The notes under the pieces were generated by a model. That model was given only the letters and a program-made list of their open reading frames with translations, searched no databases and was not told where the DNA came from. DNA of 64,000 nucleotides, taken from positions 372,001 through 436,000 of the forward strand of contig NZ_JACNMS010000002.1 of assembly GCF_020595125.1 (NCBI RefSeq), given 5' to 3'. This stretch comes from Jeotgalibacillus aurantiacus. GTDB lineage: Bacteria > Bacillota > Bacilli > Bacillales > Jeotgalibacillaceae. This document shows, piece by piece, positions 1 to 7,737 of the stretch. The translations under genes were made by a program, and so were the position numbers. Position 1 is the first letter of the stretch; each line of letters begins with the position of its first letter.

Positions 1-635
1 TTCAACCCTTTTGGCGTTGTTTTTTTCTCAAGTATTTTTAAAACAAAATCAAACAACAGCGCAAGCAGGGCAACCGGAATCGCACCAGCAAGCACAAGGT
101 TATTGTTATAAGATTGCAGGCCTCTCCAGATGACATCACCCAGACCTCCCGCGCCGACAAACGTTGCGAGTGTCGCCACACCTACTGTAAGGACAGTTGC
201 AGTCCTGATTCCGGCCATCAGAAATGGCAGTGAAAGCGGCAGTTCAATCTTAAAAAGAATCTGGCTGCCCGTCATCCCCATCCCTTTTCCTGCTTCAATC
301 ACGCCCTCGTCCACTCCGGTTATGCCGGTATATGTATTTCTTAAAATCGGAAGAAGGGCATAAATAATTAAAGCAATTAATGCTGTTTCAAAGCCGATTC
401 CCAAAATCGGAACGAGAAAACCGAAAAGAGCCAGACTAGGAATGGTCTGAAAAACGGCAGTGATGCCAATATAAAACTCAGCAACCCTCTGATTACGTGA
501 TATAAAGATGCCAAGAGGAAGGCTGATCAGGATGGCAATAAAAATGGCAGTAAAGGATAAATACAAATGTTCAAGTGTACTCTCAATAATTAAGTCCTGT
601 CTCTGAATAACGGTATCGAAAAATGACTGTATCAT
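1..635 (-). CDS. Permease of an OpuC/OpuB-type osmoprotectant ABC importer, 3' end beyond the window
   Basis: Membrane subunit of a compatible-solute importer (glycine betaine, carnitine or choline type). I translated 211 codons from ATG at 635; it begins MIQSFFDTVIQR and shows several hydrophobic segments and a binding-protein-dependent permease loop near residues 105-125 (EAGKGMGMTGSQ). Family members have about 217 residues, so only a few residues are missing past base 1. The start overlaps the stop of the upstream ATPase gene in an ATGA arrangement, which suggests translational coupling. Substrate cannot be decided from this subunit; OpuB and OpuC permeases look alike. The substrate-binding and second permease genes probably lie to the left of the window. 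Confidence 0.88.
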   Translation of the reverse strand, partial: MIQSFFDTVIQRQDLIIESTLEHLYLSFTAIFIAILISLPLGIFISRNQRVAEFYIGITAVFQTIPSLALFGFLVPILGIGFETALIALIIYALLPILRNTYTGITGVDEGVIEAGKGMGMTGSQILFKIELPLSLPFLMAGIRTATVLTVGVATLATFVGAGGLGDVIWRGLQSYNNNLVLAGAIPVALLALLFDFVLKILEKKTTPKGL

Positions 636-1606
636 CGTTTCACCTCCTCACGATCAATGCCTGCAAGCACTGCAAGGAGGGTGTTTTTTTCAACTGTTCC
701 AACAGGGTCACCATCATCAGTGACAGCTACATGGTCAAGCCCGTGTTTAAGCATAAACCGCACTGCTGATTGCAGGGACTCTTTTTTATCTAATGAGTGC
801 TGGCTGGTTATGTCTGATATCATTGATGATTCAACAAATGAGGCAATACTCTGTTGTGAGGGATTAGACATGTGTGTTTGAATCCGTTCTTCTCCGATAA
901 AAGACCGGACAAAATCATTTGCAGGATGTTCAACAAGCTCCTGAGGTGTAGCAATCTGCTCAATGACCCCGTCTTTCATCACGACAATTTCATCCGCAAT
1001 TTTCAGTGCTTCATCCATGTCGTGCGTGACAAAAACAATTGTCTTCTTAATGGATGACTGCAGCTGTTTTAATTCTTCCTGCAGCTGTTCCCTGCTGATT
1101 GGATCGAGTGCACTGAACGGTTCATCCATTAAAATGATAGGCGGTTCACCCGCAAGCGCTCTGACTACGCCGACACGCTGCTGCTGTCCACCGCTCAGCT
1201 CAAGTGGATAACGCTTCTTATAAATGTCCGGCTCAAGGCCGACAAGTTTCAGAAGTTCATCGACGCGTTCCATGTACTCATTTTTCTTTTTGCCTTTCAG
1301 CTTCGGGATCAGGCCTACATTTTCCTCAATTGTCATATGGGGAAACAGCCCAATCCGCTGAATGACATAGCCAATATTCCTTCTTAATTCCACCTCACTG
1401 ACCTGACTCGTATCCTTTCCGTCGATTTCGATGGTTCCGGAAGAAATACTGATCAGCCGGTTAATCATCTTCATTGTAGTCGTTTTGCCGCAGCCGCTTG
1501 GACCAATCAGCGCTACAAGCTTACCTTCTTCAATATGTAAGTTCATGTCTTTAATGGCTTCTGTGCCATCTTCAAAGGTTTTTGAAACATTTTTAAATAC
1601 AATCAT
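632..1606 (-). CDS. ATP-binding subunit of OpuC/OpuB-type osmoprotectant ABC importer
   Basis: Energises uptake of quaternary-ammonium osmolytes at the cytoplasmic face. Walker A GPSGCGKT is at residues 35-42, the signature LSGGQ at 137-141 and Walker B ILMDE at 158-162, followed by a conserved H-switch (VTHD). The C-terminal third is a CBS-type region, the ionic-strength sensor in this family. At 324 residues it is shorter than B. subtilis OpuCA (about 380), so the CBS part seems reduced to little more than one repeat. A GGGGGT Shine-Dalgarno sits before the ATG. It is first gene of the operon and has a candidate sigma-B promoter at 1640-1664. OpuC versus OpuB is not resolved. Confidence 0.9.
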   Translation of the reverse strand: MIVFKNVSKTFEDGTEAIKDMNLHIEEGKLVALIGPSGCGKTTTMKMINRLISISSGTIEIDGKDTSQVSEVELRRNIGYVIQRIGLFPHMTIEENVGLIPKLKGKKKNEYMERVDELLKLVGLEPDIYKKRYPLELSGGQQQRVGVVRALAGEPPIILMDEPFSALDPISREQLQEELKQLQSSIKKTIVFVTHDMDEALKIADEIVVMKDGVIEQIATPQELVEHPANDFVRSFIGEERIQTHMSNPSQQSIASFVESSMISDITSQHSLDKKESLQSAVRFMLKHGLDHVAVTDDGDPVGTVEKNTLLAVLAGIDREEVKR

Positions 1607-1639
1607 AGATCTACCCCCAATTTCATTCTTTTTTTCTTA

Positions 1640-1664
1640 ATTCCCTAGTAAAAACGTCATAAAC
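1640..1664 (-). promoter_or_regulatory. Candidate sigma-B promoter of the osmoprotectant importer operon
   Basis: On the minus strand GTTTAT (1664-1659) is followed after 13 bases by GGGAAT (1645-1640). This fits the general-stress sigma-B pattern GTTTAA-N12-15-GGGWAW with one change in the -35. It lies about 35-60 bases before the start codon. Osmolyte importers such as opuE and opuD of B. subtilis and opuC of Listeria are known sigma-B targets. Found by eye only. Confidence 0.45.
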
Positions 1665-1877
1665 ATTTTTTATCGTTTTTTGTCGGTGTTTGTATTATTA
1701 TTTTTCGAGAAAAGAAACTTGAAGAAATTTTTATCGTTAGTACCGGGCTTTTCATGATAAAATAGACCATATGAACTTCACTTGAATAAGACGGTTTTAC
1801 TTAGTGGTTCTCATACATAAATATGGATTAATAAGTGAATTTACATGAATTTCACGGTAAGATAAGGGGATTATTAA

Positions 1878-2462
1878 ATGGAATTTGTTGTTTTGTTTCT
1901 TGCAGCATACATAATCGGGTCCATCCCGTCCGGTCTCTGGATAGGGAAAGCATTTTTCAAGAAGGATATTCGAAATTTTGGCAGTGGAAATTTAGGGGCA
2001 ACCAATACCTTCAGAGTTCTCGGCAAAAAAGCAGGTGCCATTGTAACGGTCATGGATATTCTTAAAGGGACCGCAGCTACCTTATTACCGCTGGCTTTTG
2101 ACCGTCCTGAGCTGATGCTTTATGCCGGAGCGGTTTCCGTCATAGGTCATATTTTCCCTATATTTGCAGGCTTCCGTGGCGGTAAAGCAGTTGCAACGTC
2201 TTCTGGTGTTCTTCTTGGTTATGAACCATTGCTATTTGTGCTCGTGGTCTTATGTTTTCTGATTGCACTTAAAATCAGTAAATACGTCTCACTTTCCTCA
2301 ATGATTGCAGGGCTGTTTGCAATCGTTTACTGCCTGATCTTTCCGAAAGATCTTATTTTGTTTATAATTGTGGCGATCATGGCAGGGTTTGTCATTATCA
2401 GACATAAAGATAATATTATAAGGATCAAAAACGGAACTGAACCGAAAATAAAATGGATGTAG
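1878..2462 (+). CDS. plsY: Acyl-phosphate:glycerol-3-phosphate acyltransferase PlsY
   Basis: Integral membrane enzyme that moves an acyl group from acyl-phosphate to glycerol 3-phosphate, the first step of phosphatidic acid synthesis. The 194-residue protein has the three cytoplasmic PlsY motifs: SIPSG near residue 14, the glycine-rich [10 protein letters not shown] near 34-43 and FRGGKAVAT near 98-106, separated by hydrophobic spans. Length is normal for the family. An AAGGGG Shine-Dalgarno precedes the ATG. It stands alone and divergent from the osmolyte importer; a terminator overlaps its stop codon. In B. subtilis the same gene (yneS) lies beside yneR, as here. Confidence 0.97.
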   Translation: MEFVVLFLAAYIIGSIPSGLWIGKAFFKKDIRNFGSGNLGATNTFRVLGKKAGAIVTVMDILKGTAATLLPLAFDRPELMLYAGAVSVIGHIFPIFAGFRGGKAVATSSGVLLGYEPLLFVLVVLCFLIALKISKYVSLSSMIAGLFAIVYCLIFPKDLILFIIVAIMAGFVIIRHKDNIIRIKNGTEPKIKWM

Positions 2463-2485
2463 GGAGCCTCTCTCCCTACATCCAT
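2453..2485. terminator. Rho-independent terminator after plsY
   Basis: A perfect 14-bp stem (2453-2466 with 2472-2485) with a 5-base loop, followed by T residues on the plus strand; the stop codon of plsY is inside the left arm. The convergent 83-aa gene may use it too. Confidence 0.85.
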
Positions 2486-2494
2486 TTTTTCGTT

Positions 2495-2746
2495 TTAATG
2501 ATGAGGAAACACCGATTCCCCGATAAAAATAAATAAGACAGCAGCTGCTCCAAGCAGTGTGAGACTCGCCAGCCATGCTGTACGGTTTTTATCTTTCAAC
2601 ACGATCAGGACCGTATAAATGACAGCTGCGACAGCAATTGCTATGAATGCTTCTATCCAGTAAGATGACTCAACCTGAAGCAGCGTTTGTAACGCCATTC
2701 CAGGAAAAATGAACAGGCCGATCCATAAAAATAATTTTCTTTCCAT
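2495..2746 (-). CDS. Small membrane protein of unknown function (83 aa)
   Basis: I do not recognise a family. The protein has three hydrophobic segments (about residues 4-20, 28-48 and 56-74) with a short positively charged KDKNRT loop between the second and third, consistent with a three-span inner-membrane protein. The ATG at 2746 is preferred to an upstream start 17 codons earlier because an AAAGGGTG Shine-Dalgarno lies 7-8 bases before it. It sits alone between plsY and yneR, convergent with plsY and divergent from yneR. Confidence 0.65.
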   Translation of the reverse strand: MERKLFLWIGLFIFPGMALQTLLQVESSYWIEAFIAIAVAAVIYTVLIVLKDKNRTAWLASLTLLGAAAVLFIFIGESVFPHH

Positions 2747-2828
2747 CAAAACACCCTTTCTTTGTATGTCAGTCATGATTACATTATAATGAACCAAACT
2801 CAGGTTTTAAAGGAAGGAGCGTAAACAT

Positions 2829-3122
2829 ATGAATATCTCGCTATCTGATGATGTCATTGAATGGTTCAAAAAAGAAATGCAAATTGACGAAGGTGAGCAC
2901 GTACGATTTTTTGCACGGTATGGAGGCTCCAGTAAGGTTCAGGAAGGTTTCTCGCTGGGTGTCAGTAAAGATGAGCCTGTAGAACCGGCAGCAGAAACCG
3001 AGAAATCAGGTATTCACTTCTTTATTGAGGAAAAGGATATCTGGTATTTTGACGGCCACGACTTAAACGTAAGCTACAGCAGTAAATCGGATGGTCCTGA
3101 ATACGATTATTCTAAGGAGTAA
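2829..3122 (+). CDS. yneR: HesB/IscA-like protein YneR
   Basis: Member of the HesB/IscA-like (iron-sulfur biosynthesis domain) family as found in B. subtilis YneR. The 97-residue protein has the family fold pattern (MNISLSDDVIEWFKKEM at the start, then alternating short strands) but lacks the three cysteines that bind iron or clusters in true A-type carriers, so a direct cluster-carrier role is doubtful. A GGAAGGAG Shine-Dalgarno precedes the ATG. Its position beside yneQ, yneP and plsY matches B. subtilis. Actual function is unknown. Confidence 0.85.
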   Translation: MNISLSDDVIEWFKKEMQIDEGEHVRFFARYGGSSKVQEGFSLGVSKDEPVEPAAETEKSGIHFFIEEKDIWYFDGHDLNVSYSSKSDGPEYDYSKE

Positions 3123-3173
3123 AAAGCAACACAAAGGCGTTTACTGATCAGTTTATACAATGATTTATCAACA

Positions 3174-3200
3174 CAGGGTCATTCTTTCGGAATGACCCTG
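3174..3200. terminator. Bidirectional terminator between yneR and yneQ
   Basis: An 11-bp perfect stem (3174-3184 with 3190-3200) and 5-base loop, placed between two convergent genes and flanked by T-rich sequence on both sides. Confidence 0.75.
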
Positions 3201-3245
3201 ACTTTATTCTGCTGATTTTCATTCTGCCGTGACTATTAAATGGAT

Positions 3246-3557
3246 CTAACGCCGTTTCAGGTTGAACCGGCTAATATGCTGTTCAAGCCCCTCTTTTTTT
3301 AGAATCTCGTACTGGATGTCACCAATCAGGTCAAAATGTGAATAGCCATCTATCCTTTGGTGAATCCATTCTTTCTTCAGATTATATTTTCTTCCCCATT
3401 CAGCAAGATCTTCCAGATTTTTGCCTCCTGCTTTCGTTACGGTTTTCATATGCTGAAAACGGTCATCGAGCCAGTAGTGGGTAAGAAATGCGATTTCTCC
3501 CTGATCAATTTTGCTCTTCCACTCTGTGATTTCCTCACGTTTGATGCCAAAAGCCAT
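3246..3557 (-). CDS. yneQ: Conserved protein YneQ
   Basis: A 103-residue soluble protein beginning MAFGIKREEITEWK, resembling B. subtilis YneQ, a conserved protein of unknown role. The sequence is charged, rich in Trp, Tyr and His (for example THYWLDDRFQHMKTVTKAGG) and has no membrane segment or signal peptide. It is 18 bases downstream of the yneP thioesterase gene in the same direction, so the two are probably cotranscribed. No catalytic motif is visible. Confidence 0.8.
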   Translation of the reverse strand: MAFGIKREEITEWKSKIDQGEIAFLTHYWLDDRFQHMKTVTKAGGKNLEDLAEWGRKYNLKKEWIHQRIDGYSHFDLIGDIQYEILKKEGLEQHISRFNLKRR

Positions 3558-3575
3558 GCTGTTTCACCTTCTTAG

Positions 3576-4019
3576 CTATTTTATACCCGAACTGCCAACT
3601 GCCTGTTTTTTATGTTGTTCACATGCTTCATGCCATTCAGGAAAATATTTTTTCACTGAGATGGGACGAAAATTTTCTTTCTTAACACAAACGTGTTTCG
3701 TTAATCCGGTAGCAGCAACCTGTCCGTCCTCCGTTACAATTTCGTAAGCGTAATGAGTTCTGAGACCGTCGTAGTGATCCATCCAGGTGCGAATCACTGC
3801 TTTTTGTCCATATCTCACAGGTGTTTTATACGAAATGTTCACATCCATGACCGGGGCAAGAATTCCCGCATCTTCCATTTCCGCATACCTGAAGCCCATT
3901 TCCTCTATTAGTGACGTACGTCCAATTTCCATCCAGATTAAGTAGTTAGCATGATAAACGACGCCCATCTGATCCGTTTCAGCATACCGGACTTCTATGG
4001 TTTTTTCAGCTGTTAGCAT
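3576..4019 (-). CDS. yneP: Acyl-CoA thioesterase YneP, hotdog fold
   Basis: 4-Hydroxybenzoyl-CoA thioesterase/YbgC-type hotdog protein, expected to hydrolyse acyl-CoA thioesters. The active-site segment GVVYHANYLIWMEIGR (about residues 19-34) is typical of the family; the aspartate seen in some members before this helix is in the preceding turn (ETDQMG). I take the ATG at 4019 (147 aa) because AAAGGGTG lies 9-10 bases upstream; an earlier in-frame ATG at 4040 places that Shine-Dalgarno inside the gene. Followed by yneQ. Natural substrate unknown. Confidence 0.88.
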   Translation of the reverse strand: MLTAEKTIEVRYAETDQMGVVYHANYLIWMEIGRTSLIEEMGFRYAEMEDAGILAPVMDVNISYKTPVRYGQKAVIRTWMDHYDGLRTHYAYEIVTEDGQVAATGLTKHVCVKKENFRPISVKKYFPEWHEACEQHKKQAVGSSGIK

Positions 4020-4122
4020 TTTATGTATACACCCTTTCAAATTTCTATAGCCCTATTATAACGCACGATGTCCACAGGCAAAATAAAAGCACCCTATCCA
4101 CCAGGACAGAATGCGATCTGCA

Positions 4123-4257
4123 TTAATTTTTCTGACCGAATGCCAGCCATCTTTTTTCAAGCTTTTCTTCTATCAGATCCATTTTGACGGGATCTTTTTG
4201 AATGTCAGACCGATTCTCTGCCATCAGTTCCTGAAATGTTTTTCCTTTATTGCGCAT
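4123..4257 (-). CDS. FbpB-like small basic protein (44 aa)
   Basis: A 44-codon gene with a very strong GAGGAGGTG Shine-Dalgarno. The product starts MRNKGKTFQELMAENR and continues with DPVKMDLIEEKLEKRW, the FQELxxEN...DxxxLxxIEExLEKR pattern of the FbpA/FbpB family of small Fur-regulated basic proteins; in B. subtilis FbpB acts with the small RNA FsrA in iron sparing. Charge is mixed rather than strongly basic. I saw no clear Fur box upstream (4258-4399), so iron control is not shown here. The call rests on pattern and size. Confidence 0.65.
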   Translation of the reverse strand: MRNKGKTFQELMAENRSDIQKDPVKMDLIEEKLEKRWLAFGQKN

Positions 4258-4399
4258 GAAGTGCACCTCCTCATTACAGTATGACACTGATTAGGGAGGA
4301 ATAAACATAAATTGATTGAAAATTTTAATTTTTTGCATAATGTTTCTATTTTGTGAATTCATTAGATGTGTGTTTAATTAAAGATTGTAATTAACAACC

Positions 4400-4639
4400 G
4401 GGGCATGACCATCCTGCGCTTTCCTTTGTTTAGCTGCGGCGACTAGCCCCTCGAGGTCATAAGTCAAAGATGAACGTGGGCAAAGTACAGCCCTCTTTTC
4501 ATCTTCGCCTTATGCTTGTCGGGGCTGGACGAGTCGCCTCCGCTTTTCTAAGGCCGCGCGGTGAGCCAACTAGTGCTCCGCACTACGTTGTCTCACCTGT
4601 CGCTTCTCTGCCGCAGGAGTCTTCGGATGAGGCAGGCCC
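4400..4639 (-). repeat. Modular palindromic intergenic element, copy 1
   Basis: Shares the core with copies at 21395-21509 and 56117-56634: a GGCCGCGCGGTGAGCC segment (about 4552-4567) paired with GTCTCACC, then TCTGCCGCAGGAGTCT. Between the left edge and the core it carries one extra hairpin module (about 4430-4550) that is the reverse complement of the 126-bp unit found twice in tandem at 56209-56460. The outer 15-base arms (4400-4414 and 4625-4639) match at only 9 of 15 positions, so this copy looks decayed at its base. Confidence 0.75.
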
Positions 4640-4746
4640 TCTGTTACATTAAATATGTGTGTTTTCGGACATCGTTGTTAAGTCTCACAGGAGTCTACAG
4701 GTGGTACCTGCCCCCTTGTCTGGTATGTAGGAAAATCAAAAAAACA

Positions 4747-4769
4747 CCTGCACTGGTGATCAGTGCAGG
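4747..4769 (-). terminator. Terminator of citB
   Basis: A 9-bp GC-rich stem (CCTGCACTG) with a 5-base loop, followed on the minus strand by seven Ts, 20 bases after the citB stop codon. Confidence 0.85.
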
Positions 4770-4787
4770 CATTTTTTGGTTTAATGA

Positions 4788-7499
4788 TTAAACAGTCAGT
4801 TTGTCGCGAAGGACCATGCGCAGGATGCCGCCGTGTCTGTAGTAATCTACTTCCACTTCAGAATCGAAACGTGCCAGAACTTCGAATTGTTTAACTGTAC
4901 CGTCTTCAGATGTTGCTGTTACTGTCAGGATATCACGCGGTTTCACATCGTTTGTGATGTTTACTGCAATGGATTCTTTTCCTGTTAAACCAAGTGTTTC
5001 AGCGCTTTCTCCCTTTTTAAACTGCAGAGGAAGTACGCCCATGAATACAAGGTTTGAACGGTGAATTCTTTCATAGCTTTCTGCGATAACCGTTTTAATA
5101 CCAAGCAGATTTGTACCTTTTGCTGCCCAGTCACGGGATGATCCCATGCCGTAGTCTTTTCCGGCCAGTACAACAAGACCTGTGCCTTCTTCCTGATACT
5201 TCATGCAAGCATCATAGATTGGCATGATTTCACCGGTTGGCCAGTGAGTTGTAAATCCGCCTTCAGTTCCAGGTGCGATCTGATTACGGATACGGATATT
5301 GGCAAATGTACCACGCATCATAACTTCGTGGTTACCACGTCGTGATCCGTAAGAGTTGAAGTCGCGGATTTCGACGCCGTTTGCGCGCAAGTATTTTCCT
5401 GCAGGCGTATCTTTACCAATCGCTCCGGCTGGAGAGATATGGTCCGTTGTTACAGAGTCACCAAATTTACCGACAACGCGAAGCTCTTTAAGCTCTTCAA
5501 TGTCTGATGGGTGTTCTGTAAGGCCTTCAAAGAATGGCGGGTTCTGGATGTAAGTTGAATCGTTAGAGAATGCATAAAGCGCATCATCGTTTGTTTCAAT
5601 TTCGTTCCATCTTTCGTTATTGTCAAATACACGCTCATATTCTTCACGGAACAGTTCAGGTGTTACAGTTGCTTTCACAATTGCATTAACTTCTTCTGTT
5701 GTTGGCCAGATGTCTTTCAAGAAGATGTCCTGACCGTCTTTTCCTTTTCCAATCGGATCGTTCTGAAGGTCAATATCAACCGTACCGGCAAGTGCATAAG
5801 CTACGACAAGCGGCGGAGATGCCAGGTAGTTTGCACGCACAAGCGGGTGGATACGTCCTTCAAAGTTACGGTTACCGGAAAGAACAGAAGATACAAGAAG
5901 ATCACTATCTGAAATTGTTTTTTCAATTTCAGGAAGTAATGGACCTGAGTTTCCGATACAAGTTGTACAACCGTAACCTACAAGATCAAATCCTAATTTC
6001 GCCATTGGCTCAAGCAGATCAGCGTCGCGCAGGTAGCCTGAAACGACCTTTGATCCAGGAGCCAAAGAAGTTTTTACGTACTTTGGTACTTCCATGCCAA
6101 GCTCAACCGCTTTTTTAGCGACAAGTCCGGCACCAAGCATAACGTAAGGGTTTGATGTGTTCGTACAGCTTGTAATTGCAGCAATCGCAATCGCACCTGT
6201 CTTCATTGGTGCAACGTCACCATTGTTGAATTCAACAACTGCTTCTTTGTTGATTTCTTCTTTTTCAAGACCGAAGCCCTGAACGCCTTCTTTTGCAGTA
6301 AGTGCTTTATGGAATTCCTTCTGCATGTGAGACAGTGGAATCAAATCCTGTGGACGTTTTGGACCGGACAGGTTTGGTTCAACAGCAGAAAGATCAAGCT
6401 CAACCACGTCTGTGTATGTCGGATCTTCTTTATCAGCAGTGAAGAACATATCGTTACGAGTTAAGTATTCCTTTACTACGCTGATATCTTTATCATCACG
6501 GCCCGTTAAACGCATGTAATCAAGTGACTCTTCATCTACCGGGAAGAATCCGCAAGTTGCTCCGTACTCAGGTGCCATGTTGGCGATCGTTGCACGGTCA
6601 GCAAGCGGAAGGTTTGAAACGCCTTCACCGAAGAATTCAACAAACTTTCCTACAACACCCTTTTGACGAAGAACCTGCGTTACTTTCAGTGCAAGGTCTG
6701 TTGCTGTCGCACCTTGTGGAAGGCGGTTCGTCAGACGTACACCGATTACTTCAGGAATCGGGAAGTATGATGGCTGTCCAAGCATGCCTGCTTCAGCTTC
6801 AATACCACCTACACCCCATCCAAGAACGCCGATTCCGTTGATCATTGTTGTATGGGAGTCTGTTCCCACAAGCGTATCAGGGAAGGCAATTGTTTCACCT
6901 TCAGCATTTTCAATCGCGTGAACGACATTTGCCAGATACTCAAGGTTTACCTGGTGAACGATTCCTGTTGCAGGTGGAACGGCACGATAGTTATCGAATG
7001 CTTTTTGTGCCCATGAAAGGAACTGGTAACGCTCAGCATTACGTTCGAATTCAAGGTCCATATTAACCTGAAGCGCGTCAGGTGTTCCGTACTTGTCGAC
7101 CTGAACAGAGTGGTCAATAACAAGATCAACCGGGATTTCAGGGTTGATTTTGTCAGGTGATCCACCCATTTTTGACATCGCATCACGCAGTGAAGCAAGG
7201 TCTACAACAGCCGGTACACCTGTAAAGTCCTGAAGGATTACACGTGAAGGCTTAAATGGAACCTCTGATTCAGACACATCTTTTGATCCCCAGTTTGCAA
7301 GGTCACGGATGTGATCTTCTTTGATGACTCTTCCATCATATTGACGTAATACAGATTCAAGAAGTACACGGATTGAATAAGGAAGCTTAGCGATTTTCGT
7401 AAGTCCTTTTTCTTCCAGTGCTTTTAATTCATAATAATGATAGCGTTTACCTTCAAGCTCAAAAGATTTCTTAGCCTGAAATAAATCCTGGTTTGCCAT
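4788..7499 (-). CDS. citB: Aconitate hydratase (aconitase)
   Basis: Interconverts citrate and isocitrate in the TCA cycle; Bacillus aconitase also binds RNA when iron is short. The 903-residue length fits the AcnA/IRP1 type. The 4Fe-4S ligands are in TSCTNTSNP and in [12 protein letters not shown] (about residues 435-505), and the swivel domain carries the active-site arginine segments [15 protein letters not shown] and [10 protein letters not shown]. An AGGGGGAAAAG Shine-Dalgarno precedes the ATG. It is monocistronic, ended by the hairpin at 4747-4769 and probably under CcpC-type control through two boxes at 7597-7629. Confidence 0.98.
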   Translation of the reverse strand: MANQDLFQAKKSFELEGKRYHYYELKALEEKGLTKIAKLPYSIRVLLESVLRQYDGRVIKEDHIRDLANWGSKDVSESEVPFKPSRVILQDFTGVPAVVDLASLRDAMSKMGGSPDKINPEIPVDLVIDHSVQVDKYGTPDALQVNMDLEFERNAERYQFLSWAQKAFDNYRAVPPATGIVHQVNLEYLANVVHAIENAEGETIAFPDTLVGTDSHTTMINGIGVLGWGVGGIEAEAGMLGQPSYFPIPEVIGVRLTNRLPQGATATDLALKVTQVLRQKGVVGKFVEFFGEGVSNLPLADRATIANMAPEYGATCGFFPVDEESLDYMRLTGRDDKDISVVKEYLTRNDMFFTADKEDPTYTDVVELDLSAVEPNLSGPKRPQDLIPLSHMQKEFHKALTAKEGVQGFGLEKEEINKEAVVEFNNGDVAPMKTGAIAIAAITSCTNTSNPYVMLGAGLVAKKAVELGMEVPKYVKTSLAPGSKVVSGYLRDADLLEPMAKLGFDLVGYGCTTCIGNSGPLLPEIEKTISDSDLLVSSVLSGNRNFEGRIHPLVRANYLASPPLVVAYALAGTVDIDLQNDPIGKGKDGQDIFLKDIWPTTEEVNAIVKATVTPELFREEYERVFDNNERWNEIETNDDALYAFSNDSTYIQNPPFFEGLTEHPSDIEELKELRVVGKFGDSVTTDHISPAGAIGKDTPAGKYLRANGVEIRDFNSYGSRRGNHEVMMRGTFANIRIRNQIAPGTEGGFTTHWPTGEIMPIYDACMKYQEEGTGLVVLAGKDYGMGSSRDWAAKGTNLLGIKTVIAESYERIHRSNLVFMGVLPLQFKKGESAETLGLTGKESIAVNITNDVKPRDILTVTATSEDGTVKQFEVLARFDSEVEVDYYRHGGILRMVLRDKLTV

Positions 7500-7567
7500 C
7501 TGCTTTTCCCCCTCTAAAATAAATGATCAAGCGACGTTATGTAACTTTTTTCGCACAATTCAATCTT

Positions 7568-7597
7568 AATATAACTAAGTTCATAAGTAAATATCAA
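7568..7597 (-). promoter_or_regulatory. Candidate citB promoter
   Basis: On the minus strand TTGATA (7597-7592) and TATATT (7573-7568) are 18 bases apart, about 70 bases before the citB start. The upstream CcpC-like box begins at the same base as the -35. Confidence 0.4.
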
Positions 7598-7629
7598 TAA
7601 AGTTATGTTATTTGATAAGAATAAGTTAT
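7597..7629. promoter_or_regulatory. Two tandem CcpC-like boxes upstream of citB
   Basis: Two exact copies of the dyad ATAA-N7-TTAT occur at 7597-7611 and 7615-7629, 18 bases apart centre to centre. This is the recognition pattern of CcpC, the citrate-responsive LysR-type repressor of citB in B. subtilis. Their place at and just upstream of the presumed -35 fits repression. The regulator gene itself is not in the window, and AT-rich sequence makes chance matches easier. Confidence 0.55.
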
Positions 7630-7737
7630 CGTAAAGTGAAAATACCAAAACATGGTGCTCAAAAAGACTATTCAGACAAGTTTTTTAATCAATAAGGTCT
7701 CGATAGTTTCCGAAATGAGTGCTTTATTGATATAACT

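Larger units (their letters stand above)
4258..4787. other. Gene-free stretch between the FbpB-like gene and citB
   Basis: Over 500 bases without a convincing coding region. It holds the upstream region of the FbpB-like gene (AT-rich, 4258-4399), modular repeat copy 1 (4400-4639) and the citB terminator (4747-4769). Two short open frames across the repeat are by-products of its GC-rich palindromes. Confidence 0.7.

Noticed and set aside
4258-4399. Fur box before the FbpB-like gene
   Set aside because: AT-rich sequence but no convincing TGATAATNATTATCA match.
4470-4791. Two overlapping open frames across repeat copy 1
   Set aside because: They follow the palindromic repeat, which recurs in noncoding positions and both orientations elsewhere.
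5699-6118. 139-codon open frame on the plus strand inside citB
   Set aside because: Antisense shadow of a strongly conserved gene, no Shine-Dalgarno and no recognisable protein pattern.
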